NCBI RefSeq assembly: GCF_002024165.1
Contig: NZ_MWQN01000001.1
Coordinates: forward strand, 6,386,001 to 6,450,000
Length of the DNA stretch: 64,000 bases
Origin: Embleya scabrispora
Lineage (GTDB): Bacteria > Actinomycetota > Actinomycetes > Streptomycetales > Streptomycetaceae
Reading direction: 5' to 3'
How positions within the stretch are numbered: position 1 is the first letter of the stretch; every line of letters begins with the position of its first letter. Both the position numbers and the translations under genes were made by a program. Shown piece by piece: positions 26,293 to 35,587 of the stretch. Below the pieces are notes generated by a model. That model searched no databases. It had not been told where the DNA came from and saw nothing but the letters and a program-made list of their open reading frames with translations.

Positions 26293-26898
26293 ATGTCCGA
26301 TTTGAAATCGGGCAAGGAATGCCCTGATTGCAAGGCATGGAAGCCTGCTCAGGATTTCAGGCGCAGCGCAGGGAATCCTGACGGGCTTTCGTGGTATTGC
26401 CGCGAGTGCTTCCGCAGGCGGGATGCGGATTCGTACCGCGCCCGGCGGGAGCGTGCTGGATTCAAGGTGCGACCCAAAATCGACGTGCCGGATGGGCATA
26501 AACGCTGTCCGAAATGTGAAGAGATCAAACCGCATTCCGAATGGCATAAAAGTTCCCGACAATGGGACGGTTTGGCGGCGGCCTGTAAGGCCTGTCGTAA
26601 GGTCGAAAGTCGAGCCGGGCATCTCAAGCGCAAGTACGGCATGACCGAGGCGGATTATCGGGCCATGCTCGCCGAGCAAATGGGTGTATGTCCGATCTGT
26701 CAGTCCACCAGGCCCGAGCACGTCGATCATGATCACGAAACCGGTAGGGTCCGAGCCGTACTCTGCTTCAACTGCAATGCCGCACTGGGCATGTTCAAGG
26801 ATCGACCCGACGCGTTGCGCCGGGCCGCAACCTATGTGGAAGGGATCGTGTGGAAGCCAACACTCGTGGCACCGGGCGTCTACCGGCTGCCTTCCTGA
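26293..26898 (+). CDS. Endonuclease VII-like HNH protein with two extra zinc ribbons
   Basis: 201 residues. Two tandem similar modules have CxxC pairs at 10/13+36/39 and 72/75+98/101, each with a central DGL (residues 30-32, 92-94). The C-terminal nuclease domain has Cys133/Cys136, [16 protein letters not shown] and Cys158/Cys161 ([11 protein letters not shown]), the zinc-HNH motif of recombination endonuclease VII. Third-position G/C use is clearly lower than in neighbours, a sign of foreign or phage origin. It lies between pup and prcB and overlaps prcB by 49 bp, so it is expressed with the proteasome genes. Target (branched DNA, nicks) and link to protein degradation are unknown. Confidence 0.9.
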   Translation: MSDLKSGKECPDCKAWKPAQDFRRSAGNPDGLSWYCRECFRRRDADSYRARRERAGFKVRPKIDVPDGHKRCPKCEEIKPHSEWHKSSRQWDGLAAACKACRKVESRAGHLKRKYGMTEADYRAMLAEQMGVCPICQSTRPEHVDHDHETGRVRAVLCFNCNAALGMFKDRPDALRRAATYVEGIVWKPTLVAPGVYRLPS

Positions 26899-27695
26899 CC
26901 CCCGGGTCGTCCTCGTTCGCCGAATTCCTCGACGCGTATCGGCCCGAGCTCTTGCCCGCGCGTAGGACGCCGCCGCTGCAGCCCGTGACGATCGAGGCGC
27001 CGCACGGTACGACGATCGTGACCGCGACGTTCGACGGCGGCGTGGTGATGGCCGGCGACCGGCGGGCCACGATGGGGAACCTGATCGCACAGCGGGACAT
27101 CGAGAAGGTGTTCCCGGCCGACGAGTACTCGGTCGTGGGTATCGCCGGCACCGCCGGGCTCGCGGTCGAGATGGTCCGGCTGTTCCAGGTCGAACTCGAG
27201 CACTACGAGAAGATCGAGGGCACCACGCTCTCGCTGGAGGGCAAGGCCAACCGGCTGTCGCAGATGATCCGCGGCAACCTCGGCATGGCCATGCAGGGCC
27301 TCGCGGTGGTGCCGCTGTTCGCCGGCTTCGACGTGGACGGCGGAGTCGGGCGGATCTTCAGCTACGACGTCACCGGCGGCCGGTCGGAGGAGCACGGCTT
27401 CCACGCGGTGGGTTCGGGCTCGCTGTTCGCCCGGGGCGCGCTGAAGAAGCTGTACCGCTCCGGCCTGGACGCCGACGGCATCGTCCAGGTGTGCATCCAG
27501 GCGCTCTACGACGCGGCCGACGACGACTCGGCCACCGGTGGTCCCGACCTGACCCGGCGGATCTTCCCGGTGGTCACCCTGGTGACCGAGGACGGCATCC
27601 GCCGGCTCTCGTCCGATGAGGTCGGCGCCATCGTCCGGACCGTGGTGAACGCCCGTATGGACGCCCCGGACGGCCCGACCGCCCCGCTGACCTGA
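26850..27695 (+). CDS. prcB: 20S proteasome beta subunit precursor PrcB
   Basis: 281 residues. A 53-residue propeptide ends at HG, and autocatalytic cleavage would expose Thr54 ([24 protein letters not shown]) as the N-terminal nucleophile; the Asp and Lys/Arg of the active site are in FDGG and AGDRRATMG. The catalytic beta ring degrades proteins fed by ARC. GTG start at 26850 lies inside the end of the upstream nuclease gene and follows GGAAGGG (26838-26844), implying coupled translation. Length and propeptide match Streptomyces PrcB. Confidence 0.97.
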   Translation: MEANTRGTGRLPAAFLTPGSSSFAEFLDAYRPELLPARRTPPLQPVTIEAPHGTTIVTATFDGGVVMAGDRRATMGNLIAQRDIEKVFPADEYSVVGIAGTAGLAVEMVRLFQVELEHYEKIEGTTLSLEGKANRLSQMIRGNLGMAMQGLAVVPLFAGFDVDGGVGRIFSYDVTGGRSEEHGFHAVGSGSLFARGALKKLYRSGLDADGIVQVCIQALYDAADDDSATGGPDLTRRIFPVVTLVTEDGIRRLSSDEVGAIVRTVVNARMDAPDGPTAPLT

Positions 27696-27759
27696 CGTCG
27701 ATGTCGACGACCCCACCAGCCGACCCTTCGCGACCGGCTTCGACGAAAAGGACTCCACG

Positions 27760-28539
27760 GTGACGACGCCCTTCTATGTGTCGCCGCAGCAGGCCATGGC
27801 GGACCGGGCCGACTATGCCCGCAAGGGCATCGCCCGGGGCCGCAGCGTGGTCGTGCTGACTTACGCGGACGGCATCCTGTTCGTGGCGGAGAACTACTCT
27901 CGCGCCCTGCACAAGATCAGTGAGATCTACGACCGCATCGCGTTCGCCGCGGTGGGCAAGTACAACGAGTTCGAGAACCTGCGGATCGGCGGCGTGCGCT
28001 ACGCCGACATCCGGGGCTATTCGTACGCGCGCAACGACGTCACCGCCCGCGGCCTGGCGAACGTGTACGCGCAGACGCTGGGCACGATCTTCTCCAGCGG
28101 GGGGGAGAAGCCCTACGAGGTGGAACTGATCGTCGCCGAGGTGGGCGCCGCGCCCGAGGACGACCAGATCTATCGGCTCACCTACGACGGTTCGGTCGCC
28201 GACGAGCACAACTACGTGGCGATGGGCGGCAACGTCGAGCAGATCACCGACCAGCTCAAGCGCCGGCACCGCGAGGGGCTGTCGCTGGAGGAGGCGCTCA
28301 AGGTGGCGGTCGACGCCCTCTCGCGTGACGGTGTCGGGGAGAAGCGCTCCATCACGGCCTCGCAGCTGGAGGTCGCGACGCTGGATCGCACCAGGCCGCA
28401 GCAGCGCAAGTTCAAGCGTCTGGTGGGCGGTCAGCTGAACCGCCTGCTCGGCGAGGTCGAGCCGACCGGCGAGGCGGCGGCGGAGGAGGGGGCGGCCGAG
28501 GCCGCGCCGGAGACCGCTTCCGAGGCCGGCGAGGAGTAG
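27760..28539 (+). CDS. prcA: 20S proteasome alpha subunit PrcA
   Basis: 259 residues. The N-terminal [45 protein letters not shown] is the gate and H0 helix of bacterial alpha subunits, and the fold continues through [32 protein letters not shown]. An acidic Ala/Glu-rich tail (about 230-259) is typical of actinobacterial PrcA. The alpha rings cap the beta rings and receive the ARC GQYL tail. GTG start after AAAAGGA; 64 bp from prcB. A bidirectional terminator follows. Confidence 0.97.
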   Translation: MTTPFYVSPQQAMADRADYARKGIARGRSVVVLTYADGILFVAENYSRALHKISEIYDRIAFAAVGKYNEFENLRIGGVRYADIRGYSYARNDVTARGLANVYAQTLGTIFSSGGEKPYEVELIVAEVGAAPEDDQIYRLTYDGSVADEHNYVAMGGNVEQITDQLKRRHREGLSLEEALKVAVDALSRDGVGEKRSITASQLEVATLDRTRPQQRKFKRLVGGQLNRLLGEVEPTGEAAAEEGAAEAAPETASEAGEE

Positions 28540-28588
28540 CCGCGCGGCTTTTCCGCTGCCGGGCGCCCCGTCCGCCCGGATCCCGTCA

Positions 28589-28623
28589 CAGGGCCCGTAC
28601 ACCGCCTCGGTGTGCGGGCCCTG
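28589..28623. terminator. Bidirectional terminator between prcA and lacI-type gene
   Basis: CAGGGCCCGTACACCG (28589-28604) pairs with CGGTGTGCGGGCCCTG (28608-28623): 16 bp with one G-U and a 3-nt loop, lying between convergent genes. Confidence 0.78.
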
Positions 28624-28650
28624 ACGCGTGTGGCCGGTGTCGGTGCGGGA

Positions 28651-29673
28651 TCAGGCCGGCACCGGGCGCGCGGTGGAGCCGCGGATCACCAGTTCGCCGG
28701 GCAGGACCACGTCCGGGCCCGCGTCGCCGGTGTCGAGCAGGTCGAGGAGCGCGGTCATGCCGCGAGCGCCCAGTTCGACGGCGGGCAGCCGGAAGGTGGT
28801 CAGTTCGGGCTCGACCACGCGCGCGTAGCGCATGTCGTCGAAGCCGGTGACGGACAGGTCTTCGGGCACCCGCAGGCCCAGCGTGCGGGCGGCCTTGTAG
28901 GCGCCGGCCGCCTGGAGGTCGTCGTCGCAGACCAGCACGGTGGGTCGGGCGGGCGCGGCGAGCAGGCGCAGCGCCGCCTCGCGCCCGCCGCCCAGGGTCA
29001 GCGGGGCGCACGCCTCGGCGATCACCTCGGCGGGGCCGAGCGCGGCGCGGAAGGCCGCGTCGCGGGCCTCGAACGTCCAGGTCCGCACCGTGGCGCGCAG
29101 CCGGGCCACGCGCCGGTGGCCGAGGCCGACCACGTGCTCCGCGATCGTGCGCATGCCCTCGGCGACGTCGTGGTTGACCGTCGGCAGGCCGTGTCCGGGT
29201 TCGCTGTCGAGCATGACCAGGGGCAGGTGGCCGGTGCCGGGTCCGGCGGAGCGCAGCACGTCGAGCGGTTCGGCGGCCATCGAGGAGGCGAGTACGCCGT
29301 CGATGGCGGCGGGGGAGAAGGCGTTGGGGGCCAGGTCGGCGCCGTCGAGGGTGGGGTAGACGACGACGCCGAAGTCGCGTTCGGCCGCCACCCGGGCGGC
29401 GCCGCTGTGCACGGCGCCGAAGAACGGCGAGGTGAGCACCGGTACGACGAGCATCACGGTGCGGGTGCGGCCCAGGCGCAGTGACCGCGCCGAGGTGTTG
29501 GGCCGGTAGCCGAGGGCCGCGGCCGCGTCGCGCACGGTCTCGACGGTGGCGGGGGAGACCCGGCCGCGCCATTTGCCGGCGAGGACGAGGGACACGGTGG
29601 ACTGCGACACGCGGGCGTGTCGGGCGACGTCCTTGCTGGTCGGGCGGCCGGCGGGGGGCGGGGGCGACGACAC
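28651..29673 (-). CDS. LacI-family transcriptional regulator
   Basis: 340 residues from GTG 29673 (preceded by GAGGTC). Helix-turn-helix near the start: PTSKDVARHARVSQSTVSLVLAGKWRGRVSPATVETVRDAAAALGYRPNTSARSLRLGRT, with the hinge helix at its end. The periplasmic-binding-like sensor domain follows, ending LGARGMTALLDLLDTGDAGPDVVLPGELVIRGSTARP. It is divergent from the MFS gene, and a 16-bp palindrome with a central CG lies at the MFS promoter, the usual LacI-type operator form. It probably represses that transporter; the effector is unknown. A longer frame to 29784 lacks a ribosome site. Confidence 0.9.
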   Translation of the reverse strand: MSSPPPPAGRPTSKDVARHARVSQSTVSLVLAGKWRGRVSPATVETVRDAAAALGYRPNTSARSLRLGRTRTVMLVVPVLTSPFFGAVHSGAARVAAERDFGVVVYPTLDGADLAPNAFSPAAIDGVLASSMAAEPLDVLRSAGPGTGHLPLVMLDSEPGHGLPTVNHDVAEGMRTIAEHVVGLGHRRVARLRATVRTWTFEARDAAFRAALGPAEVIAEACAPLTLGGGREAALRLLAAPARPTVLVCDDDLQAAGAYKAARTLGLRVPEDLSVTGFDDMRYARVVEPELTTFRLPAVELGARGMTALLDLLDTGDAGPDVVLPGELVIRGSTARPVPA

Positions 29674-29797
29674 GGTGACCTCGGGCGGCAAAGTCGGGGC
29701 GGGGTGACGGGTTCGGGCCCGGCGGGGTGGCGGGGCGGGGTCCAGCCTAGAACGCGCTTGCCATGCGGCCGAGCGGGCGGGCACAGTGATACGGGAT

Positions 29798-29813
29798 AGT
29801 CATACGTATGACT
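29798..29813. promoter_or_regulatory. Palindrome AGTCATACGTATGACT, probable LacI-type operator
   Basis: A 16-bp perfect palindrome with central CpG, overlapping a GATAGT -10-like element (29795-29800) and lying 5 bp before the MFS ATG at 29819. Position fits repression of the MFS gene by the divergent LacI-family protein. Confidence 0.55.
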
Positions 29814-29818
29814 TCGGG

Positions 29819-31093
29819 ATGAGCGGACGTGTCGGGTACGGCACGGGAGGGTGGTACCCGCGGATGCGGACCTATCTGGAACTGCTGCGCGTGCCCTACG
29901 CGGGGCGGCTGCTCGGCGGGACCCTGTTCGGGCGACTGCCCAACGGCATGGGCGCGTTGGCGGTGCTGCTGCTGGTGCGCGCGGACGGCGGCGGGTACGG
30001 CCTGGCGGGTGCGTTGTCCGCGGTGTACGGGCTGGCCGGTGCGGCGGGGCAGCCGGTGCTCGGGCGGTGGATGGACCGGCGCGGGCAGACCCGGGTGCTG
30101 ATCGGTTCGGCGACGGTGTCCGCGCTGGCGTACGTCGTGTTCGCGCTGGTGGGCGCCCATCCGCTTCCCGTGGCGGTGGCGGCGGTCCTGGTGGCGGGCT
30201 TCACCACGCCGCCGCTGGAGGCCGGGCTGCGGGCGCTGTGGCCCTCGGTGCTCACCCCCGAGCGGGTGCAGGCGGCCTACGCGCTGGACGCGGCCGCCCA
30301 GGAGGTGCTGTTCACCGTGGGGCCGCTGATCGTGGTGGTCCTCGTACAGCTGGGCTCGGCGCAGCTGGCCGTCGTGTCGACCGGGCTGGTCGGTGTCGTG
30401 GGCACGCTGATCGTGGCCACCTCCCACCCGTCGCGGGTCTGGCGCGGCGAGCCGCACACGCCGCACTGGGCCGGGGCGCTGCGCTCGCCCGGGCTGCGCG
30501 TGGTGCTGCCCGCCTTCGCGCTGGCCGGGATCGCGCTGGGCGTGTTGAGCGTGGCGGCGGTGGCGTACGCCGACCGCGAGGGCTCGGACGCGCTGTCGGG
30601 GATGTTCCTGGCGGCGATGTCGTTCGGCGCGCTCCTGGGCGGTCTCGTGCACGGCGTACGGGCCTGGCGTACCCCGCCGGCCCGCCGGTTGTTGTGGTTC
30701 ATGGGGTGGCTGACGGTGTGTTACCTGCCGCTGATCGTGGTGCCCGGGCCGTGGGTGATGATGCCGTTGGCGGTGTTGTCGGGGGTGTTCCTGGCGCCGG
30801 CGATCGCGTGCGTGTTCACGCTGATCGACGAGTTGGCGCCGCGCGGCACGGTGACCGAGGCGTTCGCGTGGCTGGTGGCCGCGATGGGCGCGGGTGCGGC
30901 GCTCGGCATGGCGCTGGCGGGCTGGGCCGGCGAAGTGGCCGGCGCGCGGGGTGCGTTCGCGGTCGCGGGGGTCGGCGCGGGGCTCGGATTGCTGGTATTG
31001 CTGGCCGGTCGGGGCCGGCTGATCCCAAACGTGATCCGGCTCGGAAAAACCGCCGACGCGGAGTTGTCCCGGAACGGCGCGTCGTCGGCGTAA
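29819..31093 (+). CDS. MFS transporter
   Basis: About 424 residues with roughly twelve hydrophobic helices; the first begins at PYAGRLLGGTLFGRLPNGMGALAVLLLV. The MFS loop motif is seen in LGRWMDRRGQTRVLIGS (between helices 2 and 3). The substrate is unknown; efflux or sugar uptake are both possible given the neighbouring LacI regulator. ATG 29819 is 5 nt after the palindromic operator; an in-frame ATG at 29864 (MRTYLELLRVPY) is an equally good start. Only 9 bp separate it from pafA, but pafA has its own TAATGT -10 box. Confidence 0.88.
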   Translation: MSGRVGYGTGGWYPRMRTYLELLRVPYAGRLLGGTLFGRLPNGMGALAVLLLVRADGGGYGLAGALSAVYGLAGAAGQPVLGRWMDRRGQTRVLIGSATVSALAYVVFALVGAHPLPVAVAAVLVAGFTTPPLEAGLRALWPSVLTPERVQAAYALDAAAQEVLFTVGPLIVVVLVQLGSAQLAVVSTGLVGVVGTLIVATSHPSRVWRGEPHTPHWAGALRSPGLRVVLPAFALAGIALGVLSVAAVAYADREGSDALSGMFLAAMSFGALLGGLVHGVRAWRTPPARRLLWFMGWLTVCYLPLIVVPGPWVMMPLAVLSGVFLAPAIACVFTLIDELAPRGTVTEAFAWLVAAMGAGAALGMALAGWAGEVAGARGAFAVAGVGAGLGLLVLLAGRGRLIPNVIRLGKTADAELSRNGASSA

Positions 31094-31102
31094 TGTTGCA
31101 GC

Positions 31103-32464
31103 ATGGACCGCCGCATCTTCGGGCTGGAGAACGAGTACGGCGTCACCTGTACGTTCCGGGGGCAGCGCAGGCTCTCCCCGGACGAGGTGGCGCGGTACCT
31201 CTTCCGCCGAGTCGTTTCGTGGGGCCGAAGCAGCAATGTCTTCCTACGCAATGGGGCCCGGCTGTATCTGGACGTGGGCAGCCACCCCGAATACGCGACG
31301 CCCGAGTGCGACTCGGTGCCGGAACTTGTCGTGCACGACAAGGCCGGTGAGCGCATTCTCGAGGGTCTTCTCGTCGACGCCGAACGTCGGCTGCACGAAG
31401 AGGGCATCGCGGGTGACGTGTATCTCTTCAAGAACAACACCGATTCCGCCGGCAACTCCTACGGTTGCCACGAGAACTATTGTGTGGCGCGGCACGGGGA
31501 ATTCTCCCGGCTCGCCGACGTGCTCATCCCGTTCCTGGTGACCCGTCAGATGTTGTGCGGCGCGGGCAAGGTGCTCCAGACGCCGCGCGGTGCGGTGTAC
31601 TGCGTGAGTCAGCGCGCCGAACACATTTGGGAGGGCGTCAGTTCCGCCACGACCCGTTCCCGTCCGATAATCAACACGCGCGACGAACCGCATGCCGACG
31701 CCGAGCGCTATCGGCGGCTGCATGTCATCGTCGGCGACTCCAACATGGCCGAGCCCACCACGCTGCTCAAGGTCGGCTCGACCGACCTGGTGCTGCGGAT
31801 GATCGAGGCCGGGATCGTCATGCGCGACCTGACCCTGGAGAACCCGATCCGGGCGATCCGCGAGGTCAGCCACGACATGACCGGCTCGCGCAAGGTGCGG
31901 CTGGCCAACGGCCGCGAGGCCAGCGCGTTGGACATCCAGCGCGAATACCTGACCAAGGCGCAGGAGTTCGCCGATCGCCGGGGCATCCGCACCGGCACGG
32001 TCGAGAAGGTGCTCGATCTGTGGGAGCGCACCCTCGAGGCGATCGACTCCGGCAATCTCGACCTGGTCGGGCGCGAGATCGACTGGGTGATCAAGTATCA
32101 GCTGATCGAGCGCTACCGGGCCAAGCACAACCTGCCCATGTCCTCGCCGCGGGTGGCGCAGATAGACCTCGCCTACCACGACATCCACCGGCGCCGAGGG
32201 CTCTACTACCTGATGGAGCGACGCGGACAGGTCGATCGGATCGGCAACGACCTGAAGATCTTCGAGGCGAAGTCGCTGCCGCCGCAGACCACTCGGGCGC
32301 GGCTGCGCGGCGAGTTCATCAAGAAGGCCCAGGAGCAGCGGCGCGACTTCACCGTCGACTGGGTGCACCTCAAGCTCAACGACCAGGCGCAGCGCACCGT
32401 GCTGTGCAAGGACCCCTTCCGGTCGGTGGACGACCGCGTGGAGAAGTTGATCGCCAGCATGTGA
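31103..32464 (+). CDS. pafA: Pup-protein ligase PafA
   Basis: 453 residues. [38 protein letters not shown] carries the ATP/Mg-binding ENEYG motif, and [40 protein letters not shown] and [21 protein letters not shown] define the carboxylate-amine ligase fold shared with Dop, without the Dop loop. It phosphorylates the C-terminal Glu of Pup and joins it to substrate lysines. ATG 31103 lies 6 nt after TAATGT (31091-31096), which overlaps the MFS stop, so an independent leaderless transcript is likely. A terminator follows at 32490. Confidence 0.97.
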   Translation: MDRRIFGLENEYGVTCTFRGQRRLSPDEVARYLFRRVVSWGRSSNVFLRNGARLYLDVGSHPEYATPECDSVPELVVHDKAGERILEGLLVDAERRLHEEGIAGDVYLFKNNTDSAGNSYGCHENYCVARHGEFSRLADVLIPFLVTRQMLCGAGKVLQTPRGAVYCVSQRAEHIWEGVSSATTRSRPIINTRDEPHADAERYRRLHVIVGDSNMAEPTTLLKVGSTDLVLRMIEAGIVMRDLTLENPIRAIREVSHDMTGSRKVRLANGREASALDIQREYLTKAQEFADRRGIRTGTVEKVLDLWERTLEAIDSGNLDLVGREIDWVIKYQLIERYRAKHNLPMSSPRVAQIDLAYHDIHRRRGLYYLMERRGQVDRIGNDLKIFEAKSLPPQTTRARLRGEFIKKAQEQRRDFTVDWVHLKLNDQAQRTVLCKDPFRSVDDRVEKLIASM

Positions 32465-32489
32465 GCCGGCCGGCATGTGAGACGAGGCA

Positions 32490-32529
32490 GCCGCCCACCC
32501 CCTCCCGACGTCGGGAGGCGGTGGGCGGC
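32490..32529 (+). terminator. Terminator after pafA
   Basis: GCCGCCCACC (32490-32499) pairs with GGTGGGCGGC (32520-32529); after one C-C mismatch the inner CCTCCCGA/TCGGGAGG pairs continue. It starts 26 nt past the pafA stop. Confidence 0.75.
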
Positions 32530-32544
32530 CGGCATGCTGGATCG

Positions 32545-33381
32545 ATGGTCGATACACCTGCATGGGACATCGCTCCGCCCGTCTTCGAGCTCGACGGGGT
32601 GGACGTGTGGGCGCACGGGCCCGCCGGGCGCACCGACATGCTCGTCGGCGTGGACTGGACGGTTCGCGAGGGCGAGCGCTGGGCGCTGCTGGGGCACAAC
32701 GGCGCGGGCAAGAGCACGATCCTGGCGCTGGCCGGCGCGCTGCGCTTTCCGGGCAACGGCGCGGTGACGGTGCTGGGCAAGCGGCTCGGCAAGGTCGACG
32801 TGCGCGAGGTCCGGGCGCAGGTGGGGGCGGTCAACGCGGCGCTGCGGGTGCCCGAATACCTGACGGTGACCGACTACGTGCTCACCGGCGCGAGCGGCAC
32901 GGTGCAGCCCCTGTACGGCAAGTACGGGCCGGCCGAACACGCCCGGGCGGCGGAGTTGATCGCGCTGCTCGGCCTGGAGCGGTTGGCGCGGCGCGAGATC
33001 GCGGTGTGTTCGCAGGGCGAGCGCGGCCGGGCCCGGATCGCCCGGGCGCTGATGCCCGATCCGAGGCTGCTGCTGCTCGACGAGCCGGCCAACGCGCTCG
33101 ATCTGCCCAGCCGCGAGGAACTGCTCGAGGCGATCGACTCGCTGACGCGCGAATATCCGCGATTGACCCTGGTGATCGTGACCCACCACCTGGAGGAGTT
33201 GCCGACGGCGGTCTCCCACGCGTTGCTGCTGCGGCGCGGTGCGACGGTGGCCTCGGGGCCGGTGCGCGAGGTGATGACCGACGCCAACCTCAGTGAGTGC
33301 TTCGGGATTCCGCTGACGGTGCGCGCCGAGGACGGGCGCTGGGCGGCGCGGCTGCGCCGGCCGGGTCGCGAGGTCGCCTGA
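32545..33381 (+). CDS. Stand-alone ABC transporter ATP-binding protein
   Basis: 278 residues. Walker A GHNGAGKST, a Q-loop region (VGAVNAALRVPEYLTVTDYV), a degenerate signature CSQGERGRARIARAL in place of LSGGQ, Walker B RLLLLDEPANALDLP and the His switch VIVTHHLEELP. The CSQGE signature is typical of the ModF/YlmA-type ATPases that have no dedicated permease nearby; no membrane partner is encoded next to it. Cytoplasmic; role unknown. ATG 32545 sits 6 nt after a CATGCT -10-like box, just past the pafA terminator. Confidence 0.9.
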   Translation: MVDTPAWDIAPPVFELDGVDVWAHGPAGRTDMLVGVDWTVREGERWALLGHNGAGKSTILALAGALRFPGNGAVTVLGKRLGKVDVREVRAQVGAVNAALRVPEYLTVTDYVLTGASGTVQPLYGKYGPAEHARAAELIALLGLERLARREIAVCSQGERGRARIARALMPDPRLLLLDEPANALDLPSREELLEAIDSLTREYPRLTLVIVTHHLEELPTAVSHALLLRRGATVASGPVREVMTDANLSECFGIPLTVRAEDGRWAARLRRPGREVA

Positions 33382-33464
33382 ACGCGATTGTCGTCTTCAC
33401 GTCGCCCTCACATCGGGACCCCATAGAGTGTCCCGGTCCTTGTCCATCTCAGCAGAGGAACATC

Positions 33465-34373
33465 GTGCGCCGTCTCGCTGCGCTCCTTCTGGTCCCCGCA
33501 CTGGCCTTCACCGCGGTCGCGTGTGGCGATGACGACGGAGGAAAAACCGTTACACCCATCGTGACCGGTGCCTTCGGGCAGAAGCCGGACATCAAGATCC
33601 CCAAGGGGAAGTCCGGCGACAAGACGACGACCAAGATCCTCATCGAGGGCACCGGCGACGTGATCAAGGATAAGGATTACGTCGTCGCGGACACCGTCGG
33701 CAAGAACTGGGACGGCACGGACGCGGGCAACTCGTACGACACCAAGACCCCCGAGGTCTTCCAGGCGGGCAGCCAGGAGCTCCTGAAGGAGATCGGGCAG
33801 GGGATAATCGGCAAGAAGGTCGGCACCCGGATGCTCGTGGTGGTCCCGGCCAAGGTCACTCAGGAAAAGCAGGCCGTCGTGCTGATGCTGGACCTGAAGT
33901 CGACCAAGACGATCGACGGCAAGGCCGAGGCCAAGGGCGCCGCGGTGACCCCGCCGGCCGGTCTGCCGGTGGCGAAGGTCGAGTCGGGCAAGGCCGCGGA
34001 GATCTCCATCCCGCCGGGCACCACCGCGCCGACCAAGCTGGTCGTGCAGCCGCTGATCGAGGGCACCGGCCCGGTGGTCCAAAAGGGCCAGACGCTGGTG
34101 GCGCAGTACACCGGCGCGCTCTTCGACAAGGGCACCAAGTTCGACTCGTCGTGGGACCACGGCGGCGCGACCGCGTTCAAGATCGGTGTCGGCCAGGTCG
34201 TGCCAGGGTGGGACGAGGGTCTGGTGGGCCAGAAGGTCGGCAGCCGCGTCCTGCTGGTGCTGCCGGCGGACAAGGGCTACGGCGCCGAGGGCAAGCCGCC
34301 GACCATCCCGGCCAACTCGACGCTGGTGTTCGTCGTGGACATCGTCGACGCGCTGGGCGGTACGGCCGCCTGA
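33465..34373 (+). CDS. Lipoprotein with tandem FKBP-type peptidyl-prolyl isomerase domains
   Basis: 302 residues from GTG 33465 (RBS AGAGGAA). Signal MRRLAALLLVPALAFTAVAC with lipobox AVAC (17-20), so Cys20 is the lipidated residue. Two FKBP-like domains follow: the first (about 65-150) has lost the canonical YTG..F..G core (VVADTVGKNWDGTDAGNSYDT); the second (about 200-300) has YTGALFDKGTKFDSSWDHGG, VVPGWDEGLVGQKVGSRVLLVLP and GKPPTIPANSTLVFVVDIVDAL. It should assist folding of exported proteins outside the membrane. TAGAGT at 33424-33429 is a -10 candidate. It lies next to a cytoplasmic FKBP. Confidence 0.92.
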   Translation: MRRLAALLLVPALAFTAVACGDDDGGKTVTPIVTGAFGQKPDIKIPKGKSGDKTTTKILIEGTGDVIKDKDYVVADTVGKNWDGTDAGNSYDTKTPEVFQAGSQELLKEIGQGIIGKKVGTRMLVVVPAKVTQEKQAVVLMLDLKSTKTIDGKAEAKGAAVTPPAGLPVAKVESGKAAEISIPPGTTAPTKLVVQPLIEGTGPVVQKGQTLVAQYTGALFDKGTKFDSSWDHGGATAFKIGVGQVVPGWDEGLVGQKVGSRVLLVLPADKGYGAEGKPPTIPANSTLVFVVDIVDALGGTAA

Positions 34374-34454
34374 CGGCTCGGGCAGTGACCGAACCGGGCC
34401 GGTGGCCCGGTACGTTGGACCGGATTCAGCACTCGAACGGATACGGATACCGCA

Positions 34455-34832
34455 GTGAGCAAGCTTACGAAGCCCGAGATCGACTTCCCCGAGGGCGGCG
34501 TGCCCGCCGACCTGGAGATCACCGAGATCTGGGAGGGCGACGGCCCGGTGGCCCAGGCCGGCCAGGACGTCAGCGTGCACTACGTCGGCGTGTCGTTCTC
34601 CTCCGGTGAGGAGTTCGACGCGTCCTGGAACCGCGGTCGGCCGCTGGACTTCCGGCTCGGTGTCGGTCAGGTCATCGAGGGCTGGGACCGCGGCGTGCAG
34701 GGGATGAAGGTCGGGGGTCGGCGCAAGCTGGTCATTCCGGCGCACCTGGCGTACGGGGACCGCGGGGCGCCCGGGGCGATCGCGCCCGGCGAGACGCTGA
34801 TCTTCGTGGTGGACCTGATGAACGTGCGCTAG
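34455..34832 (+). CDS. Cytoplasmic FKBP-type peptidyl-prolyl cis-trans isomerase
   Basis: 125 residues, a single complete FKBP domain without signal: VSVHYVGVSFSSGEEFDASWNRGRPLDFRLGVGQVIEGWDRGVQGMKVGGRRKLVIPAHLAYGDRG. The conserved Tyr, Phe-Asp, Val-Ile, Trp and Tyr of the active pocket are present, so it should catalyse proline isomerisation and bind FK506-type ligands. GTG start at 34455, 81 bp after the FKBP lipoprotein, likely the same operon. A good terminator follows. Confidence 0.94.
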   Translation: MSKLTKPEIDFPEGGVPADLEITEIWEGDGPVAQAGQDVSVHYVGVSFSSGEEFDASWNRGRPLDFRLGVGQVIEGWDRGVQGMKVGGRRKLVIPAHLAYGDRGAPGAIAPGETLIFVVDLMNVR

Positions 34833-34844
34833 CCGCACGGGTGG

Positions 34845-34885
34845 ACGGCCCCGGTTCGCGCAGGCGCTGCGCGGGTCGGGGCCGT
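34845..34885 (+). terminator. Terminator after the FKBP operon
   Basis: ACGGCCCCG (34845-34853) pairs with CGGGGCCGT (34877-34885), with an internal CGCGCAG/CTGCGCG stem, followed by TTT. Confidence 0.7.
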
Positions 34886-34910
34886 TTGCGTTCCCGGCCG
34901 CCCCTGCGGG

Positions 34911-35568
34911 TCCTCATGCGCCGGACGGGCTGGGGGGCTGGCGGTTCGTGGCACCGGTCAGGCCGGGTGTCGGCCGGCCTGCCGGTCCTCAAGCGCCGGA
35001 CGGGCTGTATGTGCGGTTGGGCTGGTGTGCGTGGCCGTGGGCTGTGCCGGCTGCCCCTGCTGGACCAGGCCGGTGTCGGCCGGCCTGCGGCCTGCTGTCC
35101 TCAAGCGCCGGACGGGCTGTATGTGCGGTTGGGCTGGTGTGCGTGGCCGTGGGCCGTGCCGGCTGTCCTTGCTGGACCGGGTCGGGTGTCGGCCGGCCTG
35201 CGGCCTGCTGTCCTCAAACGCCGGACGGGCTGTATGTGCGGTTGGGCTGGTTGTGCCCGGCGAGCTGTATGTGCCCGTTGGGCTGGGTGTGTGCGGCAGG
35301 CGGGCTGTGCCGGTCTCTTGCGGGTTGGACCGGGTCGGGTGTTGGCCGGCCTGCGGCCTGCTGTCCTCAAGCGCCGGACGGGCTGGATGTGCCCGGGCGG
35401 GCGGTATGTGCCGGTTGGGCCCGGCGGGCTGTGTGCCGGGCGGGTTGCATGTGCCGGTTGGGCTGAGTGCGTGCGGCAGGTGGGCTGTGTTGGGGTCTTC
35501 GCAGGGTGGACCGGGTCGGGTGTTGGCCGGCCTGTGGCCTGCTGTGCTCGAACGCCGGACGGGCTGGA
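34911..35568. repeat. Repeat array B: six CGCCGGACGGGCTG-type units in a convergent gap
   Basis: Units start at 34911, 34986, 35098, 35211, 35364 and 35545. Between the second, third and fourth the whole 112-113 bp block is duplicated (TGTATGTGCGGTTGGGCTGG and following sequence are shared). The array fills the gap between the converging FKBP and DUF3866 genes; long frames across it are Cys/Gly-rich artefacts. Confidence 0.9.
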
Positions 35569-35587
35569 TGTGCCCGGGTGGGGTGGG

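Noticed and set aside
34911-35568. Long plus-strand frames encoding Cys/Trp/Gly-rich proteins
   Set aside because: They arise from the tandem repeat blocks; all three frames stay open and none resembles a protein family.
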